Below, one piece after another: positions 34,867 through 47,203 of a DNA stretch of 64,000 bases. The notes beneath the pieces are model-generated. The model searched no databases. It was not told the origin of the DNA and saw only the letters and a list, made by a program, of their open reading frames with translations. The stretch's first letter is position 1, and the number at the start of each line of letters is the position of its first letter. This DNA is from Capsicum annuum. Its lineage: Eukaryota > Streptophyta > Magnoliopsida > Solanales > Solanaceae. The translations under genes and the position numbers were made by a program. The stretch lies in assembly GCF_002878395.1 (NCBI RefSeq), contig NC_061119.1, positions 11,729,226-11,793,225 of the forward strand, given 5' to 3'.

Positions 34867-36168
34867 ATGGATCAAACAAAGAGTCATGAAAATGAAAGTT
34901 TAAAGCAAGAGATTAGGAGACTAAGGCAATAAATGATAGAAATTCATCGAGCTTGGGCTAGTGGGTTGCCTCCTCCTCTATTTTTTGCTATTGATCCTAC
35001 AAATACCTTGGGTTTTCCACCAAAATCGCAAAGTCAGTGTCCTACTGTTGTTGATGCACCACAACATGACTCAGAATTCATTCCAAGCCAAAAGCATCAC
35101 AATACTTCCACCACTTTTCGGCAAGCTCCTTAGTATAAGCCTGCTAGATTCACAACACCATATGTCATCTGTGATTTTGTTGATCAATCCCCTACTGAGG
35201 TTTCTACATTGGCCAACCGCCCAACAGTTGTGCTTCCTCATGCTGCTAATGGACCCTTGTTCAATACTCTTAGTGATCATCGCTATACTCCTAATCCTAC
35301 TTTTATGCTAACTGAACCACTAAAATTTCTTAACAAGAAGCCTAGTGTACCAGAAGAGCCAAAGAAAATGGTTAGAAAAGTGAAGAGTGCAGGAAATGTT
35401 GTGAAAAGTTCCCTAAGACTTGCGAATAAAGAAGATGTTTCATACAAAAATTGGGGCATGTCTTCAAGTGTTAACCCTCCTCTAAGTCTTGAGATATTGA
35501 AATTCGGGGAGCAAGATGAACAGGAGGAATCCGTGAAATATTTAGGACAATATGCAATCAATAAAGGAAACTGGAGGGAAAAAGAATGAGAAAGATACAA
35601 TTGCTATTGTAGTTGGAGAACAGGCACATCCAAGAAGACGACGTTGTTGTTTCCGTCAATTTCAGGCCCAAGTTCATACCCAAGCTATCTATAATTCCTC
35701 CCAAAATCCATTATACTTCATTTTCCCACCTCCATATCTAGTATACTGCGCATAACCATATGTTCAACTCCCTTCTTACTCATAATGGCGCGCACCAACT
35801 CCTCAGATTTACCTTCTAACTCCACAAATCTATCAAAGCCTTTCTAGGACCGATTTGGATCTAATCTAAATAATGAAATGAGGCAGAAATTGAGGGATAG
35901 CTTCACACCAATTGGAGAGTCGTATGATAGCCTATTTCATAAATTGGTACAGCGGGGCATGATCACTCCTCTCCTTGGGTGTACTCCTGACCCGCATTCA
36001 AGAAGTTTTAACTCTAGTGTATGATGTGCATATCATTCTGATGTTCAGGGTCACAGTATTGAAGATTGTCGAGATTTGAAAAGAGAATTTAAAAAGATGA
36101 TTCAAGATGGATCAATTATGGTGCAGAACATTGACGGTAAGGGAAGCTCCAGTCATGTTGATATGTAA
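34867..36168 (+). pseudogene. Gag remnant of the Tat/Ogre-like element
   Basis: ATG at 34867 (MDQTKSHENESLKQEIRRLR) followed by an early stop, then ...AWASGLPPPLFF..., a longer open part (35209-35589), and after further stops and shifts CAYHSDVQGHSIEDCRDLKR near 36020. This C-terminal Cx2H...GHxxxDC motif is typical of the end of Tat/Ogre gag. Nothing resembling protease or pol follows. Confidence 0.75.
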
Positions 36169-37555
36169 ACCAGTGGCTAAGTTGTCAGGCTGAGCAATTG
36201 AGAAGTCACCCATCTCCCTACTAGGAAGAGGTCTGATAGTTTGTTTTGTTTTCTTTTTGGTTTTTTAAAGTATTTCAGGGTTGTAGTTCAGGATCTATCT
36301 TTTTTTTCTTTGGTCGTTTGTGTTCAAACTCTTCTATCTTTATTTTCAACTAAATGAACTGTCCCTTTCCCGTTATGTTTTAAATATGTGTTGTTTGTTT
36401 GTTTTCCTTATACAGAACATTTTATGTTGACTCTAGTGATACGATATGCTTGTGGAATCTTCAGTCAAGTCTTAAAATCCAATTTAACCATGAAACCTAG
36501 AATCAGAGGGCTAAGGTTGGAAGAAACATCTGAGAAAATAGATAGAGTGTTGAGACATTTAGTGACAAGGTGAATCCTTTTCTGAAAATTAAGGCAATTA
36601 TTTTAGGAATCACAAGAATAACTCGGCCATCAATTGAAAGACATGTCTCAATTAGGTCCAAGAGTGGCTGCGTGATCCTATATCAAGAGGAACAAAAAGA
36701 AATCAGCTCCACAAAAGCATGAATCATTCAATGTGAGGGATGCATAACAAAGGTGGAGTTGTATGATGGACAAGTATAGAAGAACAAGTGACACACATGT
36801 TCAGTTCAAGTTAGTGTTGTAAAACATGTCATAAGTGAGGTTGATCGTGCACTTTCATATTGCATGTTATGTACTAGTATTTTCAAGGATTGATATGACG
36901 AAGGCATTTTATTCTGCTATCCAAATATTGTGTCATCCTTTGTTTATCCCATTTGAGCCTTAGTGTTATTTTATGTCATACCCCTCTTTTGGAATCAAGA
37001 TAAAACCAGCAAAGCTAAAAAAAAAAAGTATCGAACAAGAGAATAGAGTCAGAAATTTTCAAAAAAAAAAAGAATGAATGAAAAATGTGTCCAAGATGGA
37101 ATAAAAGAGTGTCAAGAATTTAGAGTCAAAAAATGACAAAGAAACAAAGAGTCAAAAGAAAAAAAAAGTCAGAATCAAACCAAAAAAAAAAAAAAAAGAA
37201 CAAGCCGCCAGAACTACGTATGACCTGATTCTCCTCTCTCGGGGCTGAGATACATAGGCTGCCCTACTAAGTGCTCGGTCCAACCAAATAAATAATTTCG
37301 AATTGCTCAGTCAAAAGAATCTGGGACATGAGTTAAACCTCATCGTTCGAGTTGATTCCAAAAGTTGTAAGTCCTACACCACTTTAAGTGTCGTTTGGGT
37401 CTCATGTCATCCCTTCTTTCTAACTTTATCCAAAAGTCAAGTTACAACTAAAGGAATACCTTCAGATCAATCTTTGAGAATGTTAAGTCTAAGCATGCAA
37501 TGGATGTGATGACGTATTTTGGGAACTACTTGCCTTCCTTAGCATAATAAATTGG

Positions 37556-37830
37556 GAGAGAAATGAAAATGAGAGAGTCTTATCGGTGAAAACCCTCACG
37601 GGCACTGTAAGACGAGGGTGAGTTGAGATAAAAAATAAGAGAGTCTTATCGGTGAAAATCCTCACGGGTACCTTAAGATGACTGTGAGTTGAGAGAAATG
37701 AAAATTAGAGAATCTCATTGGTGAAAAAACCTCACGGATACCACAAGGCAATGGTGAGCCGAGAGAAATAAAATGAGAGAGGCTTGTTGGCAAAAACCCT
37801 TCAAGGTGTCACTGGCCGAATGAGGTCTCT
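37556..37830 (+). repeat. Four-copy tandem repeat of about 70 bp
   Basis: gagagtcttatcggtgaaaa.cctcacgg recurs at about 37573, 37640, 37708 and, more diverged, 37778, each followed by a gtgagttgagagaaat-like tail. Confidence 0.85.
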
Positions 37831-38696
37831 GAATGCAATTTACCCAAGGAAGTAACTCAATTTTAGGTCATTAGCTCAACAACAATTGGTGAAATTTTGG
37901 ATGAAAAGATCAGGCAGCTTAATCCAAATGCATGGCATAATCATTAGAGTTGATTGTCATTATAGATAAATTTTTCGTTTCTTTGTTTTAAATGGTGACA
38001 TTCATTGTCTTTTCTTTCTTCTCTTTATCTTTATTTTTATTTTTATTTTCTTGAGTCAGTTATCCAAATAAAAAAAATCATTGTCATTTTTTTCGTATCT
38101 TTAAGTCTTGTCCATGACAAAATAAGTGAGAAAAGATTTCAAAACTGGCTACCAGCTTCTGCACAAAGCAAGACAAAGTCAGCATATGAAGATACATGAT
38201 TGTGAGCCGAATAAGGCATGCAGAAAGTTTTGTCAACAGATAAGTCGGGGAACTTATAAAAATACCAGGGTTCAAAGGGTCTATCTGAGAAGCATGGCAA
38301 AACAGAGATACTGTGTTTGTTTCAGTCACTCTTAATAATCTGAGTTCGATTCAATGATTCAACAAGTCAATGATATATTCTAATGGTTGGAAGTAAGGTT
38401 AGAAGTGACGAGGGCAAGAGCGATCGTCGCAAAAGCTAAAGCCACAAACCAGCCACCATGTTTTAAACTCACAAGTTTTCTTTGATGAAACAAGAAATAT
38501 ATTACCTTCAAAGCAGGGACTTCAGAGCATAAATATCAAGGGTTGCAATGTCTCACTTTTACAAATGCAGGAAGCAATATTGCTGCACTGGTTTGATAAT
38601 AAAATCATGGTAAAAATTCATCATCTTATATCCCTAGGAGACACACTTATCCAGGGATTTCAGTTTTAATTTGCTAGGTGATACACTTCTTAAATT

Positions 38697-39365
38697 GAAC
38701 CTTCACTCCTAGGAGACGTACCTTCTAGTCGATTCATTCCCCTTGACTCTTAGAAGACATACCTTTTAGTCAAGTCATTTTTCTTGATTCCTATAAGACG
38801 TACCTTTTAGTCGAGTCATCTCCCTTTGATTCCTGTAAGACGTACCTTTTAGTCGATTTATCTCCTTTGATTCCTATAAGACGTACCTTTTATTCGAGTC
38901 ATTCCCCTTGACCCCTAAAAGATGTACCTTTTAGTCGAGTCATTTCCTTTGATTCCTATAAGACGTACCTTTTAGTCGAGTCATTCCCCTTGATCCCTAG
39001 AAGATGTACCTTTTAGTCGATTCGTTCCTTTGATTCGTATAAGACTTACCTTTTAGTCGAGTCATTCCCCTTGACCCCTAGAAGATATACCTTTTAGTTG
39101 AGTCATTCCCTGTGATTCCTATAAGACATACCTTTTAGTCGAGTCATTCCCTTTGATTCTTATAAAACTTACCTTTTAGCCGAGTCATTATCCTTGACCC
39201 CTAAAAGACGTACTTTTAGTCGAGTTATTCTCTTGATTCCTATAAGACTTATCTTTTAGTCGAATCATTTCCTTTGATTCCTATAATACGTACCTTTTAG
39301 TCAAGTCATCTCCTTTGATTCCTATAAGACATACCTTTTAGTTGAATCATTCCAATTAACTCATA
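38697..39365 (+). repeat. Minisatellite of about 16 units, about 41 bp each
   Basis: The unit is like gattcctataagacgtacct followed by tttagtcgagtcattccctt, with alternating ttgacccctagaagatg and ttgattcctataagacg variants. The alternation suggests a higher-order dimer of about 80 bp. Confidence 0.9.
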
Positions 39366-39803
39366 GAAGATGCATTTCTTTTTATGGGATAATTTTATTT
39401 TTAGTTTTGATGTGATTTCAGGAGCCCACTCGAAGAACAGGGCGAATACATGAAAAGTGAAGAACAGGGTGAAGAAATTGAAAGGCAAGCAACAAGTTGA
39501 AGAAATTTCAAATCAGGAGCCCGCCTGAAGAACAGGGGGATGAAGTAGCAAATCACGAGTCAAGAAAAGTTGTATAGATAGAGTTTTTGTAATTTTATTT
39601 ATGTTTTAACTTGTAATGTTCATTTCTGATGTAATAACAGAGTCGCGGACCAGAACCTCGACGGGACATCACTCGACTCTCCAACTCGGTTGTCCTTCTT
39701 CCTTTTATTTCTTTCTTTGAATAATGGTCGGGTCAAAATTCTATCTCGTTGTCTACTTCTTTGTATGAAAACACTTTGTATTTACATGCAAAGAGGGGCA
39801 TGA

Positions 39804-40888
39804 TGTAGACACGTAATTTTTTCCCTCCCCGAAAGCATTTTTACCGTTTACCCCATCTTACCACGTATTCTATTAGCGTGGTAATTTTTCCATAAGAAAA
39901 ACAAGTGTTAAACGTGTGACACACTTCTCACTTTTATTTCATTATAAGTGTTTGATTTGTGTGAAACATGATATGATATGAGTGTTTCGGTGATTTTGAT
40001 TCTTTGTTTGATTTCATTGACAATGATTGTGGATTGTTAAAATGGTGATCGTGAATTGTTGATTTGGGGTCGGGATCGAAAATTAATGAAATTAATATGG
40101 ATTATTCCTGATTTATTGTTGTTGATTTATTTCGAGATAAATATTGATGTTAAACGTAATAGTATCATGTTTTAGGTTGAGTTGGGTAGGCAAATGCTAT
40201 GTCGAGTAGGCAAATTTTAGGTGGTGTTTTGTTGAATGATTGAATGTGCGTGTGAATATTTCTTTCTACTTTATCGCACAAGATTTGAAGATTTATTCAT
40301 TTGGCCAGGGAATGCCCCGAGGTATTTTGTTTATTCGTCAGGGAATGCCCTGAAGTATTTTGTATCCGGAGGACATCCGTGATGAAGGCCCAAGACACTG
40401 GATAAGCATTGGAGCATAGTTTAGGATTAGTGTAGGTTAGCGTAGGTTTACATTTTCGCATTTTTCTATTTTGGAACTGTATAATTGGACTGTACACTAT
40501 ATTTTGGATTTATTTTGTTTTGTGTATTTGATTGATTGTTTTATGTGTTTTGTGTGATTTATACATTCATAGTGTCAAATTAGCCGATACGCTCCACCAA
40601 GCGACCGTGGTCGAACCACGGAATTGAGGGGTGCCTAACACCTTTCCCTCGGTCAACAGAATTTCTTAGCTGGAATCTCTATTCGCGGATCAGTTTTAAA
40701 GTCAAAACCATTTCAAAAAAAGTATTTCCAAAGGTGACTTGGCACACCTAATTTATTCCAAGTGGTGGCTCTGAATTTTGAATATAAAAGTCCTTTTCGA
40801 AACAAATTTTCATCTTTTGTCACTTTAATAATTAAAACCCTTTCGAAACTTAAAAATGAAATCTTTTTAGTAAAAAAGGGGTGTGACA
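39804..40888 (+). repeat. 3' LTR of the Tat/Ogre-like element, shortened
   Basis: It matches the two ends of the 5' LTR but lacks about 1.3 kb corresponding to 30922-32229, including the TATA box and leader. A short filler (caagtgttaaacgtgtgaca) sits at the junction. Confidence 0.85.
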
Positions 40889-40893
40889 ACAAG

Positions 40894-41340
40894 AACATAA
40901 AGAACTCTTTCGACTGAGTCGGTCCCTATTGCAGATGAGGCTTAGCTGAATGTTTTGTTCAAGAGAGATTAAGTGTTCTTTGAATATGAGAGATGTTTTC
41001 TTGTTGCACCATGATGTATATATATGAGACAAGAAAAATAGGACTCCTTTGATTGGCTGAGACAAAAAGGTGTTGCACCTCTGCCACCTTTTCTCACTAA
41101 CTCTCTATCATCTAGTACAATTTCCAATTGTAATGCTGATTTGGTATAAAAGGCACAGAGCCAATGAATCTGGTCTCTGAGCAGCTTCAATTCATCATCA
41201 AAAGTGTTGTTCCTAACTCTATAAGGACCATGCCCCAACGACGATTGTTTGTCAACCATCAAAATTAAGGACTTAACAAGGCTTTCATAAAAAGTAGGAA
41301 ACACCAGCAGAAAATGGGGGAGAAACAAAAACTAAGATAG
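40894..41340 (-). mobile_element. Minus-strand copia-type LTR piece, part 2
   Basis: This appears to continue the LTR interrupted at 30811; the ACAAG duplication links the two. On the minus strand it shows catatatatacatcatggtgc and gtttagtttt-poor sequence with a long frame (41328-40969) that has no recognisable motif. Outer boundary uncertain. Confidence 0.45.
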
Positions 41341-42040
41341 TTTCTGTTGATAGCAAAAAATTACACTAAACATCAACTTTCCAAATACCAAATGAAAATA
41401 AATTTGTAAGTCATAGTATATAACAATGAGCACACGGACTCGTAATCAAAAACATAGTCACACGAATACAAATGTGTTTTACATCAAAGACAAGAACACA
41501 ACATAACTCCTATAACATTAGGAAGCAAGCCTAATCAATGATGAGAACATTTGATGAATACATTGTATGTAGCAACTATTAGAATACGCATAGCGGAAGC
41601 AATTCTCATGGATCAATAACTTACATGATGACATGATAATATACAACAACAAACGAAAATCAGAAAGCACTTACCACTCAAAGCTTTCACAAAACTCATT
41701 CAAATGGTGCACTTTAATGCAGAAGTATCTATTCAGTATTTCAGTTATCATAGTTTGTACCAAAATTTGGAGTTGGAAAACTCAAACCACCAATTTAATT
41801 CCCACTGGTTTTCTTCCTTCAACTTTCTTAGTAATTACTATCTAAACTAAACTTAAGATTATTTATACAATATTAAAAATCAGTTAAGCAATGTATCCAA
41901 AAAGAGAAAAATGAGTCCAAAGATCCTCGCAAGTCTTTAATTAAAAAAAGAAAAAAAGTGGGTCCCACAATGTTATTAAGTTAGAAAAATAAAGACGCTT
42001 AAACAACTAGGACAGTTGTTCGACAACTGCATTAATTATC
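41341..42040. other. Transposon-derived or intergenic DNA, not resolved
   Basis: Words such as gaatacgcatagcggaagc suggest an LTR remnant. No coding sequence supported. Confidence 0.3.
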
Positions 42041-42168
42041 TCAACAACTTTGCATAGTTGTTGAACAACTTTGCAAAGTTGTCGAACAACTTCGCAAAGT
42101 TGTCGAACAACTTCGCAAAGTTGTCGAACAACTATCAAAGTTGTTGAACAACTTTGCAAAGTTGTTGG
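42041..42168. repeat. 21-bp self-complementary minisatellite, about six units
   Basis: The unit is ttgtcgaacaacttcgcaaag with variants. Both caactttgcaaagttg and gttgtcgaacaac are near-palindromes, so the array can fold in many registers. A related hairpin cagttgttcgacaactg lies just upstream at 42013. Confidence 0.92.
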
Positions 42169-42285
42169 AACCAAAATTTTTTAAAAAAAAATTGAATTTT
42201 TTTTTGTCCCTTTCACCTAATTTTTAAAACTTGAAGGACCTCACTTAATTGAGAAACTTGTTTGTCCCTTTTAATTGAAAATCCC

Positions 42286-42674
42286 TGTTACCCAAATAGC
42301 TTGAATCACTGACGATTCAAGGATTTGGAATAAGCTATTGCAGAACAACACCATGAGTTAAGAACAGAGAAGAAGAGAATAAGAAGAGAAGAGAGATTTT
42401 AGAGAAGGAAGCAATGAATTGTATTATTATAGAACTCTTGTACACTTCACTAGTTTATATACAATTGTAGAATTGACCCACTCCCTCTAATTCTCAACTA
42501 ACTATCAGCTCAACTACCTTTCTTGAACAATATCTCAATGTAATAGTAATGAACAATGGCTAGTTTAACTAACTGTCAGTTATAACAGAATGTTCTGACA
42601 TGGCAATTTCCAATTCTAATCAGCTAATTGTTAACATGGCAATTTCCAATTCTAATTAGCTAATTAGTGTAACA
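42286..42674 (-). repeat. 3' LTR of the chromovirus
   Basis: TGTTACCC...GTAACA on the plus strand; pairs with 47204-47583. Confidence 0.9.
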
Positions 42675-42729
42675 ATACTCCTTCCCCAAAAGAGATCCTC
42701 GTCCTCAAGGATCAAAATGAGGAAATCTA

Positions 42730-45700
42730 ACTTTCAAGGCCTCATAGAACTCCTAACTAGCATTATCAGCAAGTAAGCCTTCCCATTTGACTAGAACTTG
42801 TGCCACAGCTTTTCCACATTTCTTGACCATTTTTCTCTGAAGAATACTTTTAAGTTTGGGACAAAGAGGATTAGCAATGTCAAGGATGGGGGGGTAGTGA
42901 AAATTTAGTAGGCAATGCAAAGCACTTCTTTAACAAGGACACGTGGATAGTAGGATGGATCTTAATAGAATCAGGAAAAGCAAGAGTGTAAGCCACTGAT
43001 CCCACCTTTTTCAGAATTTGAAATAGCCCATAGTACTTGGCAGCTAACTTATGGAAGGAATGTCCAGAAATGGTAGTTTGTTTATAGGATTGGATCTTGA
43101 AATACACCCAGTCACCAACCTCAAAAACTCTGTCACTTCTATGCAAATCTGCCTGTTGTTTTATTCTTAATTGAGCCCTCCTCAAGTGGTGTTTTAATAG
43201 GTCGAACTTCATCTCCCTGTTAATCAAGGTAGCATCCACCTCTATAGAAGATGATTCATCAGGTAAATAAGGAAAATGTAATGGAGATGGCCTTTCATAA
43301 AGTGCCTCATAGGGAGTCATTTGAATAGCACTATGGAAACAAGTATTGTACCAGTATTCAGCCAAAGAAAACCAAGTATGAGCTTCATCACTATAAAAAC
43401 ATCTCAAGTAAGTTTCTAAGCTTCTATTCAACACTTTAGTTTGACCAACGGACTGAGGGTAATAAGCTGAGGAAGTGTGCAACTGAACTCCTTGTAGGTT
43501 GAATAATTCTTATCAAAAATTGCTGAGGAAAACAGCATCCCTATCATTAGTTATGGTGTCAGGTAATCCATGTAACTTAACCACTATATCTATGAATACT
43601 CCAGCTACGGACTGCGTAGTATAAGGGTGCTTCAGAGGTAAAAAATGAGCATATTTACTAAGTCTACCACAACTACTAGAATGAATTCATATCCTTTGGA
43701 TTTAGGCAGACCGTCAATAAAATCTAAGTTGATTTGGGACCAAAATACCTCAAGAATAGGCAATGGTTGTAGTAGGCCAGGGTAAGCAGCTAAATCAGCC
43801 TTGTTCTTCTGAAAAGTATCACACCTCTAGACAAACAATTTCACATCATCTCTAATACCCTTCCAGTAGAAAAGAGTTAACAGTCTCTTAAAAGTAGCTT
43901 CTACACCTACATGTCCCCCTTGAGTAGATGAATGCCAAAAGGAAATAATATCATGTCGAAGTTGGGGTACATTTCCCACCGCTAACTTTCCCTTTCTTTT
44001 GAGTTGATTATGATGCCAAGTAAATTGTTTATGGTAATTTGGATTATCCATGAGTTCTAAATGAGAAGCTGCAAAGCAGGATCACATTCCCAAATGGTTG
44101 CTATAGCTTGTGGAAGATCAGAACTAGTATTAGAGAGCACTAAAGTCATTAATTCAACACCCTGCACCTTAGACAAGGCATCAGCCACCTTGTTTTCCAC
44201 CCCCTTTTTATATTCAATGACATAGTCAAAGGGCATGAGTTTTGTGATCCACAACAACTGTGAATTAGTATGTAGTTTCTTCTCTAATAGATACTTCAAA
44301 GCCTTTTGATTTGTTCTAATGAAAAACTTCTAATTCAAGAGATAATATGACCACTTGATTGCAGCATGTACAATAGCAAGTAGTTCTATATCATACACTG
44401 ATAAGGCTGCATGTTTAGGTGAAAGGCCTTTACTAATAAATGCAATAGGGTGACCTTCTTGCATTAGTACAGCCTAAATCCCTATCGGTTTCCACTACGA
44501 ACAACTTAGTTATGTCAGATAGAGCTAATACAGGTGATTTTGTCAATGCCTCCTTAAGTTGTGTAAGTGCCTTAGAAGTTTCAACATTCCACTAGAACTT
44601 ATCCTTTTTTAGGAGATCATTTAAAGGTCTTGACATAGTCTCAAAGCCTTGAATAAACCTTCTATAATACCCAGCTAATCCAAGAAAACCTCTTAACTGT
44701 TTAATAGTTATTGGAGTTGGCCAATATCTTACAGCAGCAATCTTCAGAGGATCTGTAGACATTCCCTCTTGAGCTATGAAATAGCCTAGATACTCAATTC
44801 TTTTAACTCCAAAAAGTATTTGGAGTGCTTAGCAAATAACTGGTGATGTTGCATAACCTCAAAACAGAACTCAAGTGCTCTAGATGCTCATCTATACTTC
44901 TGTTGTATATTAATATGTCATCAAAGAATACAAGGACATATTTTCTAAGAAAGTCCTTGAATACAACACTCATCAAGCCCTGAAATGAAGTAGGTGCATT
45001 TGATATCCCAAAAGGCATAACCACATATTCAAAATGCCTAGAATGTGTTCTGAACGTTGTTTTAGATATATCATCAATTGTCATCCTTAACTGGTGATAA
45101 CCAGATCTAAGGTCAATCTTAGAAAAAATTACAAATCCCCCAAGCTCATCCAACAAGTCTTCAACAACTAGAATTGGAAACTTGTTCTTGACAGTTTGTT
45201 TGTTCAAGTCTCTATAATCAACACACAATCTCCATGTACCATCTTTCTTGCCAACCAATACTACTGGGCTACAAATGGACTACAACTAGGTTGCACCACC
45301 CCTTGATCTAACATTTGTTGAACTAATCCCTCAATAATGTCCTTCTTGAAAGAAAGATATCTGTAAGGCCTCTTATTTATAGGTTCAGTATTATTGTACA
45401 ACACTATTCTATGATCAAAGATTCCCCTAGATGGAGGCAAGTGTTGGGGTTCTTCAAACAAGGTCTTATGCTTGTGTAAGAGATTCATCAATCTAGGATC
45501 ACCCTCAAGGCTTTCCTTAGCATCAACTGAATGTCATTGATCTTTACTAGTCATATAAGGCACAACTTGAATCATGCACAATTAAGAGTTAATACCTGAT
45601 ATCTTAGCTAACTTTCCAGCTCCTGTGGTTTTGACTTGTCTGCCTACTCCTTTGAGAATATGCTTTCTCCCTTTGTACCAAAACTCCATTGTGAGATTCC

Positions 45701-46865
45701 TAAAATTCATCTTGATATCTCCAAGAGTTAATAGCCATTGTACCCCTAAGACCACTCCACCAAACCCTAGTGGTAAGAGCAAAAATTCTGCTGAAAACTC
45801 CATCCCTTGTAATAGCCAAGAGAATCTGCACATCTTACTCACTTGCATGTTATTACCATTAGCTGTAGTCACTACCTGAGGAGTAGTAGATGTCGCCTGG
45901 AATCCTAGATCCTTCACCACCTTAAGATCAATGAAATTATGTGAACTACCTGTGTCCACTAAAATATGGAGAGGTTTCTTTGAATGGTAACCAATCACTC
46001 TTAATGTCTTGAATCCTAATGACCTATTAAGGGCATGAACAGAGATTTTCAAATGATCTAAGGGCCTAATCAATTCCAGTCGTTCTTCATTATCATTTTC
46101 TGGTTCTTCTTCATATTCACTTTCTGCTTCTTCATGCTCCACTACATCTATCAAATACAATTATTTCAAGTTTGTAAACTTGTGACCAAATACATACTTC
46201 TCATTACAGAAGTAACATAACCCTTTGGACCTCTTCTCATTCATTTCTTCAGGACTTAAAGTCTTTCGACTGACCCCTTTAGATGTTGGTGTAACTGCAT
46301 TGCTAGTAGGAGTAGGTAATAAGGGAGGTTTACTTAGAAACCTTCGACCATACCTCCTATTATGACTGAAATTCTGAACAGGTTGCTTCATAGCCTCTAA
46401 ATATGCCTCTTGCATCCTTGCTGATTTGTAGACTTGAGATAAGGTCCTTAGATTTGCTATCTTTACTGCCATATTCAACTTATTCTTTAACCCTCCAAGA
46501 TAACAGCTGATTGCATTTTCCTCTGACAAGTTGACTCTAGTTAGATTCCTTTCAAAAATAGCCTGATAATCTTTCACGGATCTTGTTTACCTCACCTTTT
46601 TTATTTCTTCCATGGGATCATTATAGTCTGACCCAAATCTTTCAACTAAGGCCATAGCATACTCACTCCATGCTGGAGAATGTAAGTACTTCCTATACTT
46701 TGTGAAAGCTAAGTGCCACTGGACAGCTTCACCCTCAAATTGCACGGATGCAACATTTACCCTCTCATCCATGGAAATATTTTCTATATTAAAAAATTGC
46801 TCACCTTGAACAACCATGACCTCAAATCCTCTCTTGAAAACTTTAAGAAATCCAACCTTGACCAC
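42730..46865 (-). pseudogene. Broken gag-pol of the chromovirus
   Basis: Reading leftwards: gag 46865-46161 has a zinc knuckle (CYFCNEKYVFGHKFTNLK) whose last cysteine is phenylalanine. The protease has DTGSSHNFID near 46000. RT lies at 45491-44803 with FFDDILIY. RNase H remnants end near 44057 (VADALSK). The integrase zinc-binding part is at 44051-43827, and the integrase C-terminal part at 43482-42880 with a GDWV motif. A chromodomain-like end (VLVKWEGL) near 42790 is followed by an in-frame stop. Several stops and shifts separate the blocks, so no functional polyprotein is made. Confidence 0.9.
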
Positions 46866-47191
46866 CTTGAGAATTGAAAATGATGATTATTGTAACTGCC
46901 TGTACTTTTCTCTCTTTGTGACCTTTCATCAAACTGCCTAGGTGCATCATTTAAGCCTTCCCTTTCTCAAACAATTGCAGGAGATTTACCCTTTGATTTT
47001 CACCTGTCGAGGCCAATTTCTCCCTAATTTCCATTACTGCTTGATCCAATCCCTTGAGAGTTGACACTTCTCCTGCCAGAGTTCTCATGTCAAAACTTTT
47101 TGCATCATCTCCCTTAGTTCACCCATTTTCACTACTGGTTGCTCCATCATTTCCCGTATAACTTTTCGTCATTGTTCCAAGAAATGAAAAG

Positions 47192-47203
47192 ATTTGATAC
47201 CAG
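47192..47203 (-). promoter_or_regulatory. Primer-binding site of the chromovirus
   Basis: On the minus strand TGGTATCAAATC follows the 5' LTR. It matches the iMet-type site TGGTATCAGAGC at 9 of 12 positions by eye. Confidence 0.6.

Larger units (their letters stand above)
36170..39803 (+). other. Long non-coding 3' region of the Tat/Ogre-like element
   Basis: No pol. It holds a third copy of the ctacgta..gattctcctctctcgg..gagatacataggc block (about 37212-37265) and two tandem arrays (next entries). A/T-rich runs at 37010-37200. Confidence 0.6.
30812..40888 (+). mobile_element. Tat/Ogre-like Ty3/gypsy retrotransposon derivative without pol
   Basis: About 10.1 kb, flanked by a perfect ACAAG duplication (30807-30811 and 40889-40893). 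The 5' LTR is 30812-33199 and the 3' LTR 39804-40888; both begin TGTAGACACGTA and end GGTGTGACA. A polypurine-like aaagaggggca precedes the 3' LTR. The interior has gag remnants only (34867-36168), long non-coding regions and several tandem repeats, which are features of the Tat/Ogre lineage. No protease, RT, RNase H or integrase is visible, so it depended on other copies. An 18-bp duplication at the 5' edge makes 30829 an alternative start, also preceded by ACAAG. Confidence 0.85.

Noticed and set aside
37303..38335. Several 60-80-codon frames in the Tat/Ogre-like element
   Set aside because: They overlap on both strands, lack motifs and lie in a long non-coding region with tandem repeats.
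38697..39365. CRISPR-like repeat array
   Set aside because: Units are contiguous and variable without unique spacers, and the window is plant nuclear DNA. It is a minisatellite within a retroelement.
40969..41328. 119-codon minus-strand frame
   Set aside because: It lies in a copia-type LTR remnant, shows no motif I recognise, and frames of this length arise by chance in such LTRs. Kept only as part of the LTR entry.
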